From positions 1 to 64,000 of IMG/VR virus record IMGVR_UViG_3300025133_006719: a stretch of 64,000 bases of DNA. One strand, given 5' to 3'. The notes under the pieces were generated by a model. It was given only the letters and a program-made list of their open reading frames with translations, was not told the origin of the DNA and made no database searches. This DNA is from a virus. Positions 57,584 through 64,000 of this stretch are shown one piece after another; position 1 is the first letter of the stretch; each line of letters starts with the position of its first letter. A program made the translations under genes and the position numbers.

Positions 57584-57961
57584 ATGGCCGAAGTTAAATT
57601 ATCTATCAAGGAGAAAAATCTTCTAAAGCTATTAGAAGATAGGGACAGACTCGCAGACCAAGTATCTCTATGCGACAAGGCAATCGGTTTTTGGGAAAGC
57701 CAGATGGAGGCGTTGTTCGTTAAGATAGATGAGAACGATGAACAGTCATGGAGTCCAGATTACGAAGCTAAAGCGGAAAGCTACCTAAAGGATATAGACA
57801 GACTCGTAGGTAGAGGGAAAATCGAGAATGACACAATCAACAAACTAGAACGAGAGAGTGATGACTTGTATTTCAAAATCATCGCCTTCCTTGAGGAAAA
57901 CGCCGATAACAAGAAGATTGTAAGTATTGCCAAAAATCATTTCAAAAAGATTAAAAATTAG
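57584..57961 (+). CDS. Coiled-coil protein upstream of rIIA
   Basis: A 125-residue acidic, helical protein with several heptad-like stretches. Last gene before the rII promoter. Not recognised. Confidence 0.55.
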   Translation: MAEVKLSIKEKNLLKLLEDRDRLADQVSLCDKAIGFWESQMEALFVKIDENDEQSWSPDYEAKAESYLKDIDRLVGRGKIENDTINKLERESDDLYFKIIAFLEENADNKKIVSIAKNHFKKIKN

Positions 57962-57964
57962 GGG

Positions 57965-57993
57965 TTGACAGGGTATCCCCCGTAGGTTAGAGT
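57965..57993 (+). promoter_or_regulatory. CCCC-type phage promoter for rIIA
   Basis: TTGACA, 17 bp spacer with CCCCC at 57977-57981, TAGAGT at 57988-57993, then nine bases to the ATG at 58003. Confidence 0.8.
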
Positions 57994-58002
57994 AATGATG
58001 GT

Positions 58003-60345
58003 ATGATTACTCGACAGAACCAAACAAAACTACAACAATCCCAAGAGTTTGTCTCCCATTCATTCGGAATCAAACAAGAGGGAATCTCCCACATCTTCAA
58101 TGTCTTACGAAACCAACTCTACTCTGATAAGATACTTGCAGTTATCCGCGAATACTCTACGAATGCGATTGATGCTCATGTAGAGGTAGGTAAAGCAACC
58201 CTTCCAATCGAAGTTTCCCTCCCTACCAAACTTAAATTAGAGTTCAAGGTAAGAGATTACGGTAGAGGCTTAACCGACGAACAGATTTCCCAAGTCTACG
58301 CAATGTATGGTGAATCAACCAAGCGCGGCACAAATGAGCAAATTGGCCAATTAGGTTTAGGTTGTAAATCGGCATTTGCTTACGGTGATAATTTCATAAT
58401 CAACTCGTATGTTAAAGGAACAAAGACTTCCTACAACGCCTTCATAGACCCTTCGCAAGTTGGCAGAATCTCGAAACTTTCAGAAGAAAAGAGTAAAGAA
58501 TCATGCGGCATTGAGATTGTCATTCCTGTCAAGATGGATGATGTAGACGAGTTCTATACGAAAGCAGTAAACTTGTTTAAGTATTTCAAAACTTGCCCAA
58601 CCATAAAAGGCGCGTCAGGAAGAAACCTAGAAGATGACTTATCTGAAAAGATTGTCATAGAATCCGACGACAAAAGTTGGCAACTAACAGATGGTGATGC
58701 GGTTGCTATCATGGGTAACATAGCATACGAAATCGACAACTACGCACTAAACTTGTCTTGGTCATCAGATGCTACTGACAGGCTACTCTACGAATTACTT
58801 AATGCAGGAATAAGGTTGCATTGCAAAATTGGTGAGTTGGACATTGCGGCAAGCCGCGAAGCATTACAGTACACCGACCAAACCAAGGGAGTTTTAATTA
58901 ACAGACTTAAAGACTGCATAAAGGAATTACCAGATTTGTTTACAGAAAGGTTCAAAGTCTGCAAAACTCTATGGGAAGCAAAGTTGCTATACAAAGACTT
59001 TTTCAGTCATGGAGGTTTTGGTAGCCATGTTAAAAACATTGTTGAAAAGCGTAAGGGAGTGTTTTGGAATGGTATTGCTGTTACAGACAGTCACTTCACT
59101 TTCACTCACTTCCAAAGCGAAGATGCTAAAGTCATAAGATTCGCCAAAAAGCATGGGTATAAAAGTTATGCCAAAGTTAGAGGCATGGAGGAAGCTAATC
59201 TATCAGTTGATTCTGAATGCCTTGTTATATTTGATGACAGGACTAGCCCAAATGGTAGGTTGAATCGTATAACACCTTTGATAGAGGAGTATGACACTCA
59301 ACCAGACAACCATAAAAAGTATGAGAATGTTTACCTTATCACATTTAGAGATGAGTCTTTCCACAAAGAATGGCTAAAGAAAACAAACTTCGACTTGGAA
59401 TGTAAAAAACTTTCGGAGTACACTCCAGTAAAATTAAGGGAGATTTACCCAAGCAATTCAACAACGGCAAACTCCAGCAAAGTTAAGCCAGCAAAACATC
59501 AAACAAAAGAGTTTACATTTAACAGAGATGCAGACTATGGTAATTACCACACTTGCCGTAGCGACTACTTCGATAGCGTAGCAGTAGACTTACAAAATGA
59601 TAGCGGCGTTTATGTTGAAATTGATGGTTTTTTTATCCATGCTCCTACAGAAATCCATCCTCATGCGTTTAGGAAGAAGTTGAAAGGTCTTGAATCTTTA
59701 GGGTTGGATGTTCCCGAAATCTTTGCCTTCAAACCTCCGAAAGCAGAGAAGATTAAAGATAATGACAACTGGACTTTGTTTGCAGATTGGGCAGAAGAAA
59801 AAATAACAGGCAGTCTATCAAAAGAACAGTTGCAAGAGATGAGAGACAGGGAATATGCCTTGAAACATTTTGAGAGTCAAGAGAGACAATACGATTCAGA
59901 ACCTCTAAAGATTGATGGATGCAGACATGGAGGAGCAGATGATAAGCCAGAGTTAGACTTAAAAAAGTTAATTGTCGATGAAGAATCTTCTTATCTTGAT
60001 TACTATAACAAGTATAAGTCAATGGTTAAGAGCAGAAGTCATAAGAGACTTGACAAAGCTATCGCCGCTACTAGAGTGTTTGGTTTTGGAAGCAGGTTAG
60101 ACGAGATAAAACCTACCCATGACCTTGACAATATGGTAAACAATGTATTGGAAAAATATCCCATGTTACATTATGGTATCCAGCATACAGATTGGCAATG
60201 GAAAGAGCATATAGCAAAAGAATGGGTTAATTATATCAATCTAATAGATGTAACATGGCAAACCGCAAGAAGAAAAAACAGAGTAAAAAAAATTACAAAC
60301 ATATTTGACCCCAATATAGTTTCAAAAGAAGTAATAGTAGCTTGA
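58003..60345 (+). CDS. rIIA: rIIA-like protein (GHKL ATPase fold)
   Basis: A 780-residue protein, slightly longer than T4 rIIA. It has GHKL motifs: N-box REYSTNAIDAH near 48, VRDYGRGL, GQLGLGCKSAFAY near 118, and GELDIAASREALQYTD matching T4 GSLDIAPSREAL. T4 rIIA and rIIB form a membrane-associated complex that shields infection from RexAB exclusion. The C-terminal half is poorly conserved. rIIB follows after its own promoter. Confidence 0.85.
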   Translation: MITRQNQTKLQQSQEFVSHSFGIKQEGISHIFNVLRNQLYSDKILAVIREYSTNAIDAHVEVGKATLPIEVSLPTKLKLEFKVRDYGRGLTDEQISQVYAMYGESTKRGTNEQIGQLGLGCKSAFAYGDNFIINSYVKGTKTSYNAFIDPSQVGRISKLSEEKSKESCGIEIVIPVKMDDVDEFYTKAVNLFKYFKTCPTIKGASGRNLEDDLSEKIVIESDDKSWQLTDGDAVAIMGNIAYEIDNYALNLSWSSDATDRLLYELLNAGIRLHCKIGELDIAASREALQYTDQTKGVLINRLKDCIKELPDLFTERFKVCKTLWEAKLLYKDFFSHGGFGSHVKNIVEKRKGVFWNGIAVTDSHFTFTHFQSEDAKVIRFAKKHGYKSYAKVRGMEEANLSVDSECLVIFDDRTSPNGRLNRITPLIEEYDTQPDNHKKYENVYLITFRDESFHKEWLKKTNFDLECKKLSEYTPVKLREIYPSNSTTANSSKVKPAKHQTKEFTFNRDADYGNYHTCRSDYFDSVAVDLQNDSGVYVEIDGFFIHAPTEIHPHAFRKKLKGLESLGLDVPEIFAFKPPKAEKIKDNDNWTLFADWAEEKITGSLSKEQLQEMRDREYALKHFESQERQYDSEPLKIDGCRHGGADDKPELDLKKLIVDEESSYLDYYNKYKSMVKSRSHKRLDKAIAATRVFGFGSRLDEIKPTHDLDNMVNNVLEKYPMLHYGIQHTDWQWKEHIAKEWVNYINLIDVTWQTARRKNRVKKITNIFDPNIVSKEVIVA

Positions 60346-60369
60346 CAAATTAGCCCGATAAACTAGAAT
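60342..60369 (+). promoter_or_regulatory. CCCC-type phage promoter for rIIB
   Basis: TTGACA, 16 bp spacer with CCCG at 60354-60357, TAGAAT at 60364-60369, then 11 bases to the ATG. It overlaps the rIIA stop codon. Confidence 0.7.
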
Positions 60370-60380
60370 AAAAAGAGATT

Positions 60381-61253
60381 ATGATACCGTACATACTAAC
60401 AGACAAAAGCCTGACTTGCGTAATCAATGGTAAGTCACTCACGATGGAGCAAGACAACCCTTCTTTTAAGGTAGCAGTAAAGACTATCTTGCAAGAAGAA
60501 TGGGACAACCTCGCAGACTTGTTTGATACTTCTAAAGCAGTAGAAAACTTTGCAGAGGGAAATGTTAAAGTTGAAGATGGTGAAGTTTACTACAAGGACG
60601 AGATTGTTCACGGTCATGTAGTTGGCAGAATCCTAGATTTAATGAGCGGCGACAAGCCCTACAAGTCAGTTATCCGCTTTCTCGACAAGCTGATGAATAA
60701 CCCTTCTCGTAGGGCAGTAAACGAGTTGTATGCCTTTTTAGAGCATAAGAGTATGCCACTAACACCAGAGGGCAATTTCCTTGCATACAAGGGAGTGCGT
60801 GAAGATTTTACCGATTGGTATTCTGGCAAATTTACCAATAAGGTTGGTGATGTAAACGAGATGCCTCGCAGGGGAGTTTGCGATGACTATAACATAGGTT
60901 GTTCGTCAGGGTTTCATGCTGGCAGCTTGGAATACGCTAAAGGATACGGCAATGGCGGCAACTTAATGGTTGTCGAGATTGATCCTTCCGATGTTGTTAG
61001 CGTTCCACACGATTGCGACCAACAAAAACTTCGTACTTGCAAGTATAAGGTTGTTGCGCTTTTTGAAAAGAAGCTAGAAGAATCAATTGTCTATCCAAAC
61101 GATGACGGCACGATACACTACGAAGATGACGAGGATGATTACTCTGATGAGGATTCGGATTTAGATATTGCATACAACGAAGGCTATAAAGCGGCCTTGA
61201 AAAAGTTGTCAAAAGAATTTGGTAACGGTGGTTCCGCTACCAATGTTGGGTAG
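60381..61253 (+). CDS. rIIB: rIIB-like protein
   Basis: A 290-residue protein aligning to T4 rIIB from its middle onward: GRILDLMSGDKPYKSVIRFL, NPSRRAVNELYAFL, YKGVREDF, MPRRGV, SGFHAGS and DVVSVPHDCDQQKLRTC. The N-terminal helix-turn-helix of T4 rIIB is absent; instead an 80-residue domain precedes. An acidic C-terminal tail is added. It would work with rIIA. Confidence 0.88.
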   Translation: MIPYILTDKSLTCVINGKSLTMEQDNPSFKVAVKTILQEEWDNLADLFDTSKAVENFAEGNVKVEDGEVYYKDEIVHGHVVGRILDLMSGDKPYKSVIRFLDKLMNNPSRRAVNELYAFLEHKSMPLTPEGNFLAYKGVREDFTDWYSGKFTNKVGDVNEMPRRGVCDDYNIGCSSGFHAGSLEYAKGYGNGGNLMVVEIDPSDVVSVPHDCDQQKLRTCKYKVVALFEKKLEESIVYPNDDGTIHYEDDEDDYSDEDSDLDIAYNEGYKAALKKLSKEFGNGGSATNVG

Positions 61254-61281
61254 CTGACAGTTTCGACTGTCGGTTCCTTTC
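61254..61281 (+). terminator. Terminator after rIIB
   Basis: CTGACAGT-TTCG-ACTGTCGG, a UUCG tetraloop on an 8 bp stem with one G-U, followed by TTCCTTT. It begins right after the stop. The remaining gap to 61405 shows no gene. Confidence 0.65.
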
Positions 61282-61405
61282 TGTTTGTAGTCATAACATG
61301 GCATTATCCAAGCATATAAGTTTTCGTAGTAGTTTCTTATTGTAAGTCTTGGGTAGTGCCTTTTTTGATAAACATTAAATCTCAAAAGAATTAAAAAGAA
61401 TTATT

Positions 61406-62104
61406 ATGCGACAAGCAAGCCAAATCAATACAGGTATAGTAGAGGACTTTTTCGACTCCATTAAGGATAAGGACATTGAATCCTACAATGAGTATTGGGG
61501 AGAGTTAAAGCCTCAATCGTCAAATGCCGCTTTTAAGCGATACTTGTTTGCCTTTATGTCAGTCCATACAACTTGGAAGAATAATTGCAAAGGGTATAAC
61601 GCTATCAAACGATTTAACAGATGGACGCTTGAAAGGGGAGAGCAACTCCAGCTTTGGAATTATGATGCTGATAAGCTATTTAATGCTATCGAAGCTACAA
61701 GAGTAGGAATGCAAAACAACCGTACTAATTATATCGGTACTTTTAACGATAATTTTTGGCATGATACTGACGATTATCTGCATCGTAGCGATAACGAAGG
61801 ATGGACAGAATGGAGGGACAGACTTTCCAAAAAAATTCTTGGACTAGGGAAGGCGAAAACTTCGTTTGCTATTGAGATGCTTTATCCGACAGAAGCAAAA
61901 GTTGTTTGTATGGATACTCATTTGTTTCAAGTTTATGGTTGTGACCAAACCAAGGACGCTAAAAAGTACGAGACTCTTGAAGCGGATTGGATTGCGCGAA
62001 GTGACGCAAGAGGATTAGCACCATACATGGCACGATGCCTTTATTGGGACAAGAACCAGAACCGTAAGAACTCACGCTATTGGAGCAAAGTATTAGAAGC
62101 ATGA
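61406..62104 (+). CDS. HhH-GPD DNA glycosylase-like protein
   Basis: A 232-residue protein. LSKKILGLGKAKTSFAIEML is a helix-hairpin-helix, followed by VVCMDTHLFQVYG, in which the Asp occupies the GPD catalytic position. The N-terminal helices are as in OGG/Nth-like enzymes but divergent; no Fe-S Cys set is visible. It may excise damaged or modified bases. Substrate unknown. Confidence 0.65.
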   Translation: MRQASQINTGIVEDFFDSIKDKDIESYNEYWGELKPQSSNAAFKRYLFAFMSVHTTWKNNCKGYNAIKRFNRWTLERGEQLQLWNYDADKLFNAIEATRVGMQNNRTNYIGTFNDNFWHDTDDYLHRSDNEGWTEWRDRLSKKILGLGKAKTSFAIEMLYPTEAKVVCMDTHLFQVYGCDQTKDAKKYETLEADWIARSDARGLAPYMARCLYWDKNQNRKNSRYWSKVLEA

Positions 62105-62319
62105 AAATCCTTGAGTCTGACAAATTCTCGAAAGAAGATATTGAAGGTATGCGCGATACTCTCGCGGAATCTGAATGGGAAGGATTCAGAGACAGAGATT
62201 TGCGTATGTTGCTTTGGGATGGTTGCGTTGGCTGGAAAAACATACCTGACGAAGAAGTGGTTGAAATGTATCAAAACATTTACGGTGAGACTGATAATGT
62301 TGAAATTATTAAAGAATGA
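62101..62319 (+). CDS. Small acidic protein
   Basis: A 72-residue protein started at the ATG at 62101 in the overlap with the previous TGA. Acidic helices with DRDLRMLLWDGCVGW in the middle. No family recognised. Confidence 0.5.
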   Translation: MKILESDKFSKEDIEGMRDTLAESEWEGFRDRDLRMLLWDGCVGWKNIPDEEVVEMYQNIYGETDNVEIIKE

Positions 62320-62480
62320 TCTACCGAGAAGAAACTAACCGATATTGGATGGTTTATTGTGACGGTGATGAATGTAACGAGTTTTGGATGAGAGAAGATG
62401 TAAAAGAACTACAAGGTTACTGGCACAAGATAAAAGAAACTAAAGAAATTCTCTGCAAAAAATGCTATAACAAAAAATGA
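62316..62480 (+). CDS. 54-residue zinc-finger-like protein
   Basis: Starts in a 4 bp overlap. YCDGDECNEF and LCKKCYNKK form a C-x4-C...C-x2-C set that could bind zinc. Confidence 0.5.
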   Translation: MIYREETNRYWMVYCDGDECNEFWMREDVKELQGYWHKIKETKEILCKKCYNKK

Positions 62481-62641
62481 CTTGGACAATCGAAAAAAGA
62501 AAACAAGGCAATGAGATTTGGGTAACTTCAAATGTTGAACCAGAAGCTATTCTCATTGGTGAATGTTACCATGAGAGAGAAAGAAAAAGAACTCATTACC
62601 TTGCCGCGATAATTGTCAAAGCATTAAACGAAAACGATTAA
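62477..62641 (+). CDS. 54-residue unknown protein
   Basis: Starts in a 4 bp overlap with the zinc-finger ORF; a beta strand then a basic helix (HERERKRTHYLAAIIVKAL). The chain of ATGA overlaps supports both small genes. Confidence 0.45.
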   Translation: MTWTIEKRKQGNEIWVTSNVEPEAILIGECYHERERKRTHYLAAIIVKALNEND

Positions 62642-62649
62642 ACAAAATT

Positions 62650-63396
62650 ATGAAACATACAGCAAAATGGATTCCGTTACCTAGCCAACCTATTTCAGAG
62701 GGGGAAGCGGCAAGCACAAACAAAGTCAGGACTTACTCTATTAGAATTAAATTGGATGCACCTCATCCTTCTCCCAAAACCGCAACAACCAGAAATATAG
62801 ATGGAGAGTTTGTATGGGAAAGATTGGTCACTTGCAAGGGACGATCAGAAGCAGTTGCTCTAGCGGGAAATTGGTTTCAAGGTTTGCGAAGCGATGGTGT
62901 AAGAAAGGGGGGAGTTGGGAAAGTCCTAGCGGGAAAAGAAACTCACGAATGCGTAACCGTCGATGACAATTGGAATGAATGTTTGTATGGTTCTAATTTT
63001 AACCCAAAGAATAGTTGCAACCGTTTACTAGATAAGCAAACTATAGAAAGAGTCATTGAAGAGTCCAAAGGAAACTTAAAAATCGCTGACAGTCCTCTCA
63101 TCAAAGGGCAGGGCTATCCATCACTAGAATGGGCGACTGACAAAAAGATAAACTCGTCTCCTATTAAGGTTGGCTTTTCGACCTATACCGAACCCACAAA
63201 AGGAGGAATGAAAGAGATGCTGACTAAAGCACTAGAGAATTCAAAGAAAAGAAAAGTATCTTGGACAAGGGAACAGCACTTAAAGGAGGCCAGAATTATT
63301 GTGAGAAAGATGAAAGCAAAGAGTCTGATTGAAACCCGCGAACATAAATACGAAGAATTAAGGATTAAATTATCGGGAAAAAAGCAAGCGGCATAA
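62650..63396 (+). CDS. Unknown basic protein
   Basis: A 248-residue protein, basic, with a Cys/Asn-rich middle (NWNECLYGSNFNPKNSCNRLL) and a Lys/Arg-rich C-terminal helix. It may bind nucleic acid. Not recognised. Confidence 0.55.
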   Translation: MKHTAKWIPLPSQPISEGEAASTNKVRTYSIRIKLDAPHPSPKTATTRNIDGEFVWERLVTCKGRSEAVALAGNWFQGLRSDGVRKGGVGKVLAGKETHECVTVDDNWNECLYGSNFNPKNSCNRLLDKQTIERVIEESKGNLKIADSPLIKGQGYPSLEWATDKKINSSPIKVGFSTYTEPTKGGMKEMLTKALENSKKRKVSWTREQHLKEARIIVRKMKAKSLIETREHKYEELRIKLSGKKQAA

Positions 63397-63403
63397 AAAT
63401 TAT

Positions 63404-63607
63404 ATGCTATACGAAGTAAAAATCACAACAACTTACAAGAATGTTACTTACGTTGTAAAAGCAGAAAATGTTTTGAAAGCAGAAACAGAAGCATTGAAGA
63501 AATTAGAGAAAGACGTACCTAAAGAATATATCACCGCTGGACAATACCACATTGACTATATAGAGAATTTGAAGGAACCGCCAGCAACCAAACCAATGGG
63601 GGGATGA
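63404..63607 (+). CDS. Small unknown protein
   Basis: A 67-residue beta-alpha-beta-like protein (MLYEVKITTTYKNVTYVV, then a Lys/Glu helix). No family recognised. Confidence 0.5.
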   Translation: MLYEVKITTTYKNVTYVVKAENVLKAETEALKKLEKDVPKEYITAGQYHIDYIENLKEPPATKPMGG

Positions 63608-63714
63608 AAAAAAGATGGAAAGGAATTACTGCTTGCTTATGTGTGTCGATTCTTGTAGCCTTGTGGTATGTGGCTTTAACAACTTTGAATGAAATTATAT
63701 TATTAGCACGATGA
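63604..63714 (+). CDS. 36-residue membrane peptide
   Basis: MKKRWKGITACLCVSILVAL... has a basic start and one transmembrane helix. It is linked by ATGA overlaps to both neighbours. Confidence 0.45.
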   Translation: MKKRWKGITACLCVSILVALWYVALTTLNEIILLAR

Positions 63715-63938
63715 ACTATTCAGAAGAACAATACTGGAAGCAAGATGATGGAGAAGTAATTGCAGTCGGAGACATGAACGAGCATCACGCTAAAAGTGTT
63801 TTGCGAGAGATGATTAAAAAAAGCAGACAAAGAGGGCAGAATGTTTTAGTGATGAGAGACAAGATAGACCATAAAGAACAGCATATATTTCGCCAAATTA
63901 GCAATACGCTAGGTGATATTAAAAGAGATTTACTATGA
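63711..63938 (+). CDS. Small unknown protein
   Basis: A 75-residue basic helical protein in the same chain of overlapping ORFs. No family recognised. Confidence 0.5.
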   Translation: MNYSEEQYWKQDDGEVIAVGDMNEHHAKSVLREMIKKSRQRGQNVLVMRDKIDHKEQHIFRQISNTLGDIKRDLL

Positions 63939-64000
63939 CAACGACTGAATACAATTATGTCGATTGCACAAGCAAGCGGAGTTTCATTGGCGATATAAAC
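63935..64000 (+). CDS. Partial ORF running out of the window
   Basis: ATG at 63935 overlaps the preceding TGA; 22 codons (MTTTEYNYVDCTSKRS...) are visible before the window ends. Not identifiable. Confidence 0.45.
   Translation, partial: MTTTEYNYVDCTSKRSFIGDIN

Noticed and set aside
1-64000. CRISPR arrays, insertion sequences, integrase or attachment sites
   Set aside because: No regularly spaced repeats, transposase, integrase or paired att-like repeats were seen; the only tandem repeats are the coding GTS, KA and CCAAATAA arrays.

Overview
The window reads as part of a large tailed-phage genome (Caudoviricetes). Genes are tightly packed and often overlap by 1-30 bp, most proteins are phage-like, and no ribosomal or metabolic housekeeping operon of a cell is present. 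Replication uses bacterial-type parts (Pol III alpha, DnaQ-like exonuclease, DnaB, primase, RecA) rather than a T4-type polymerase, with class II ribonucleotide reductase, dUTPase, ThyX, dCMP deaminase and a dNMP-kinase-like protein for nucleotide supply. Lipoproteins, signal peptides and lipopolysaccharide-type sugar genes imply a Gram-negative host. A GspC/PilP-like exported protein at 45.4 kb reminds me of Verrucomicrobiota proteins, but that host hint is weak.

Layout: 0-6.7 kb holds the 3' part of a giant virion protein and small exported or Cys-rich proteins. 6.8-11.8 kb is minus-strand: two operons with 2OG-Fe(II) oxygenases, a kinase, an ECF-like sigma factor and a dCMP deaminase, interrupted by one plus-strand secreted protein. 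12.26-12.67 kb is a gene-free stretch that looks like a structured RNA with its own promoter and terminator, followed by a second sigma-like gene. 13.8-24.3 kb carries glycosyltransferases, probable virion or lysis proteins, and a sugar block whose last four genes fit synthesis and transfer of GDP-L-colitose. 24.3-41.3 kb is replication and recombination, with the Pol III alpha subunit split into a separate PHP protein and a catalytic protein, and more glycosyltransferases embedded. 41.4-51 kb holds Hsp20, nucleotide metabolism, a split HldE-like kinase/nucleotidyltransferase pair around a tRNA-Arg(UCU), and small genes. 51-57.6 kb has four FkbM-type methyltransferases, an MscS-like mini-protein, and a repeat-rich stretch with GTS-repeat proteins. 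58-64 kb has rIIA and rIIB homologues, an HhH-GPD glycosylase-like gene and a run of small ORFs.

Two promoter families stand out. One has TTGAC, a 16-17 bp spacer with CCCC in its middle, and a TANNNT -10; it precedes the structured RNA, DnaB, the PHP protein, rIIA, rIIB and others. The other is GTGTAAT placed 5-7 bases before a start codon, with no clear -35 and no Shine-Dalgarno. In many cases the predicted transcript would begin at or next to the start codon, so leaderless translation seems common here. The two phage-encoded sigma-like proteins are candidates for reading one or both families.
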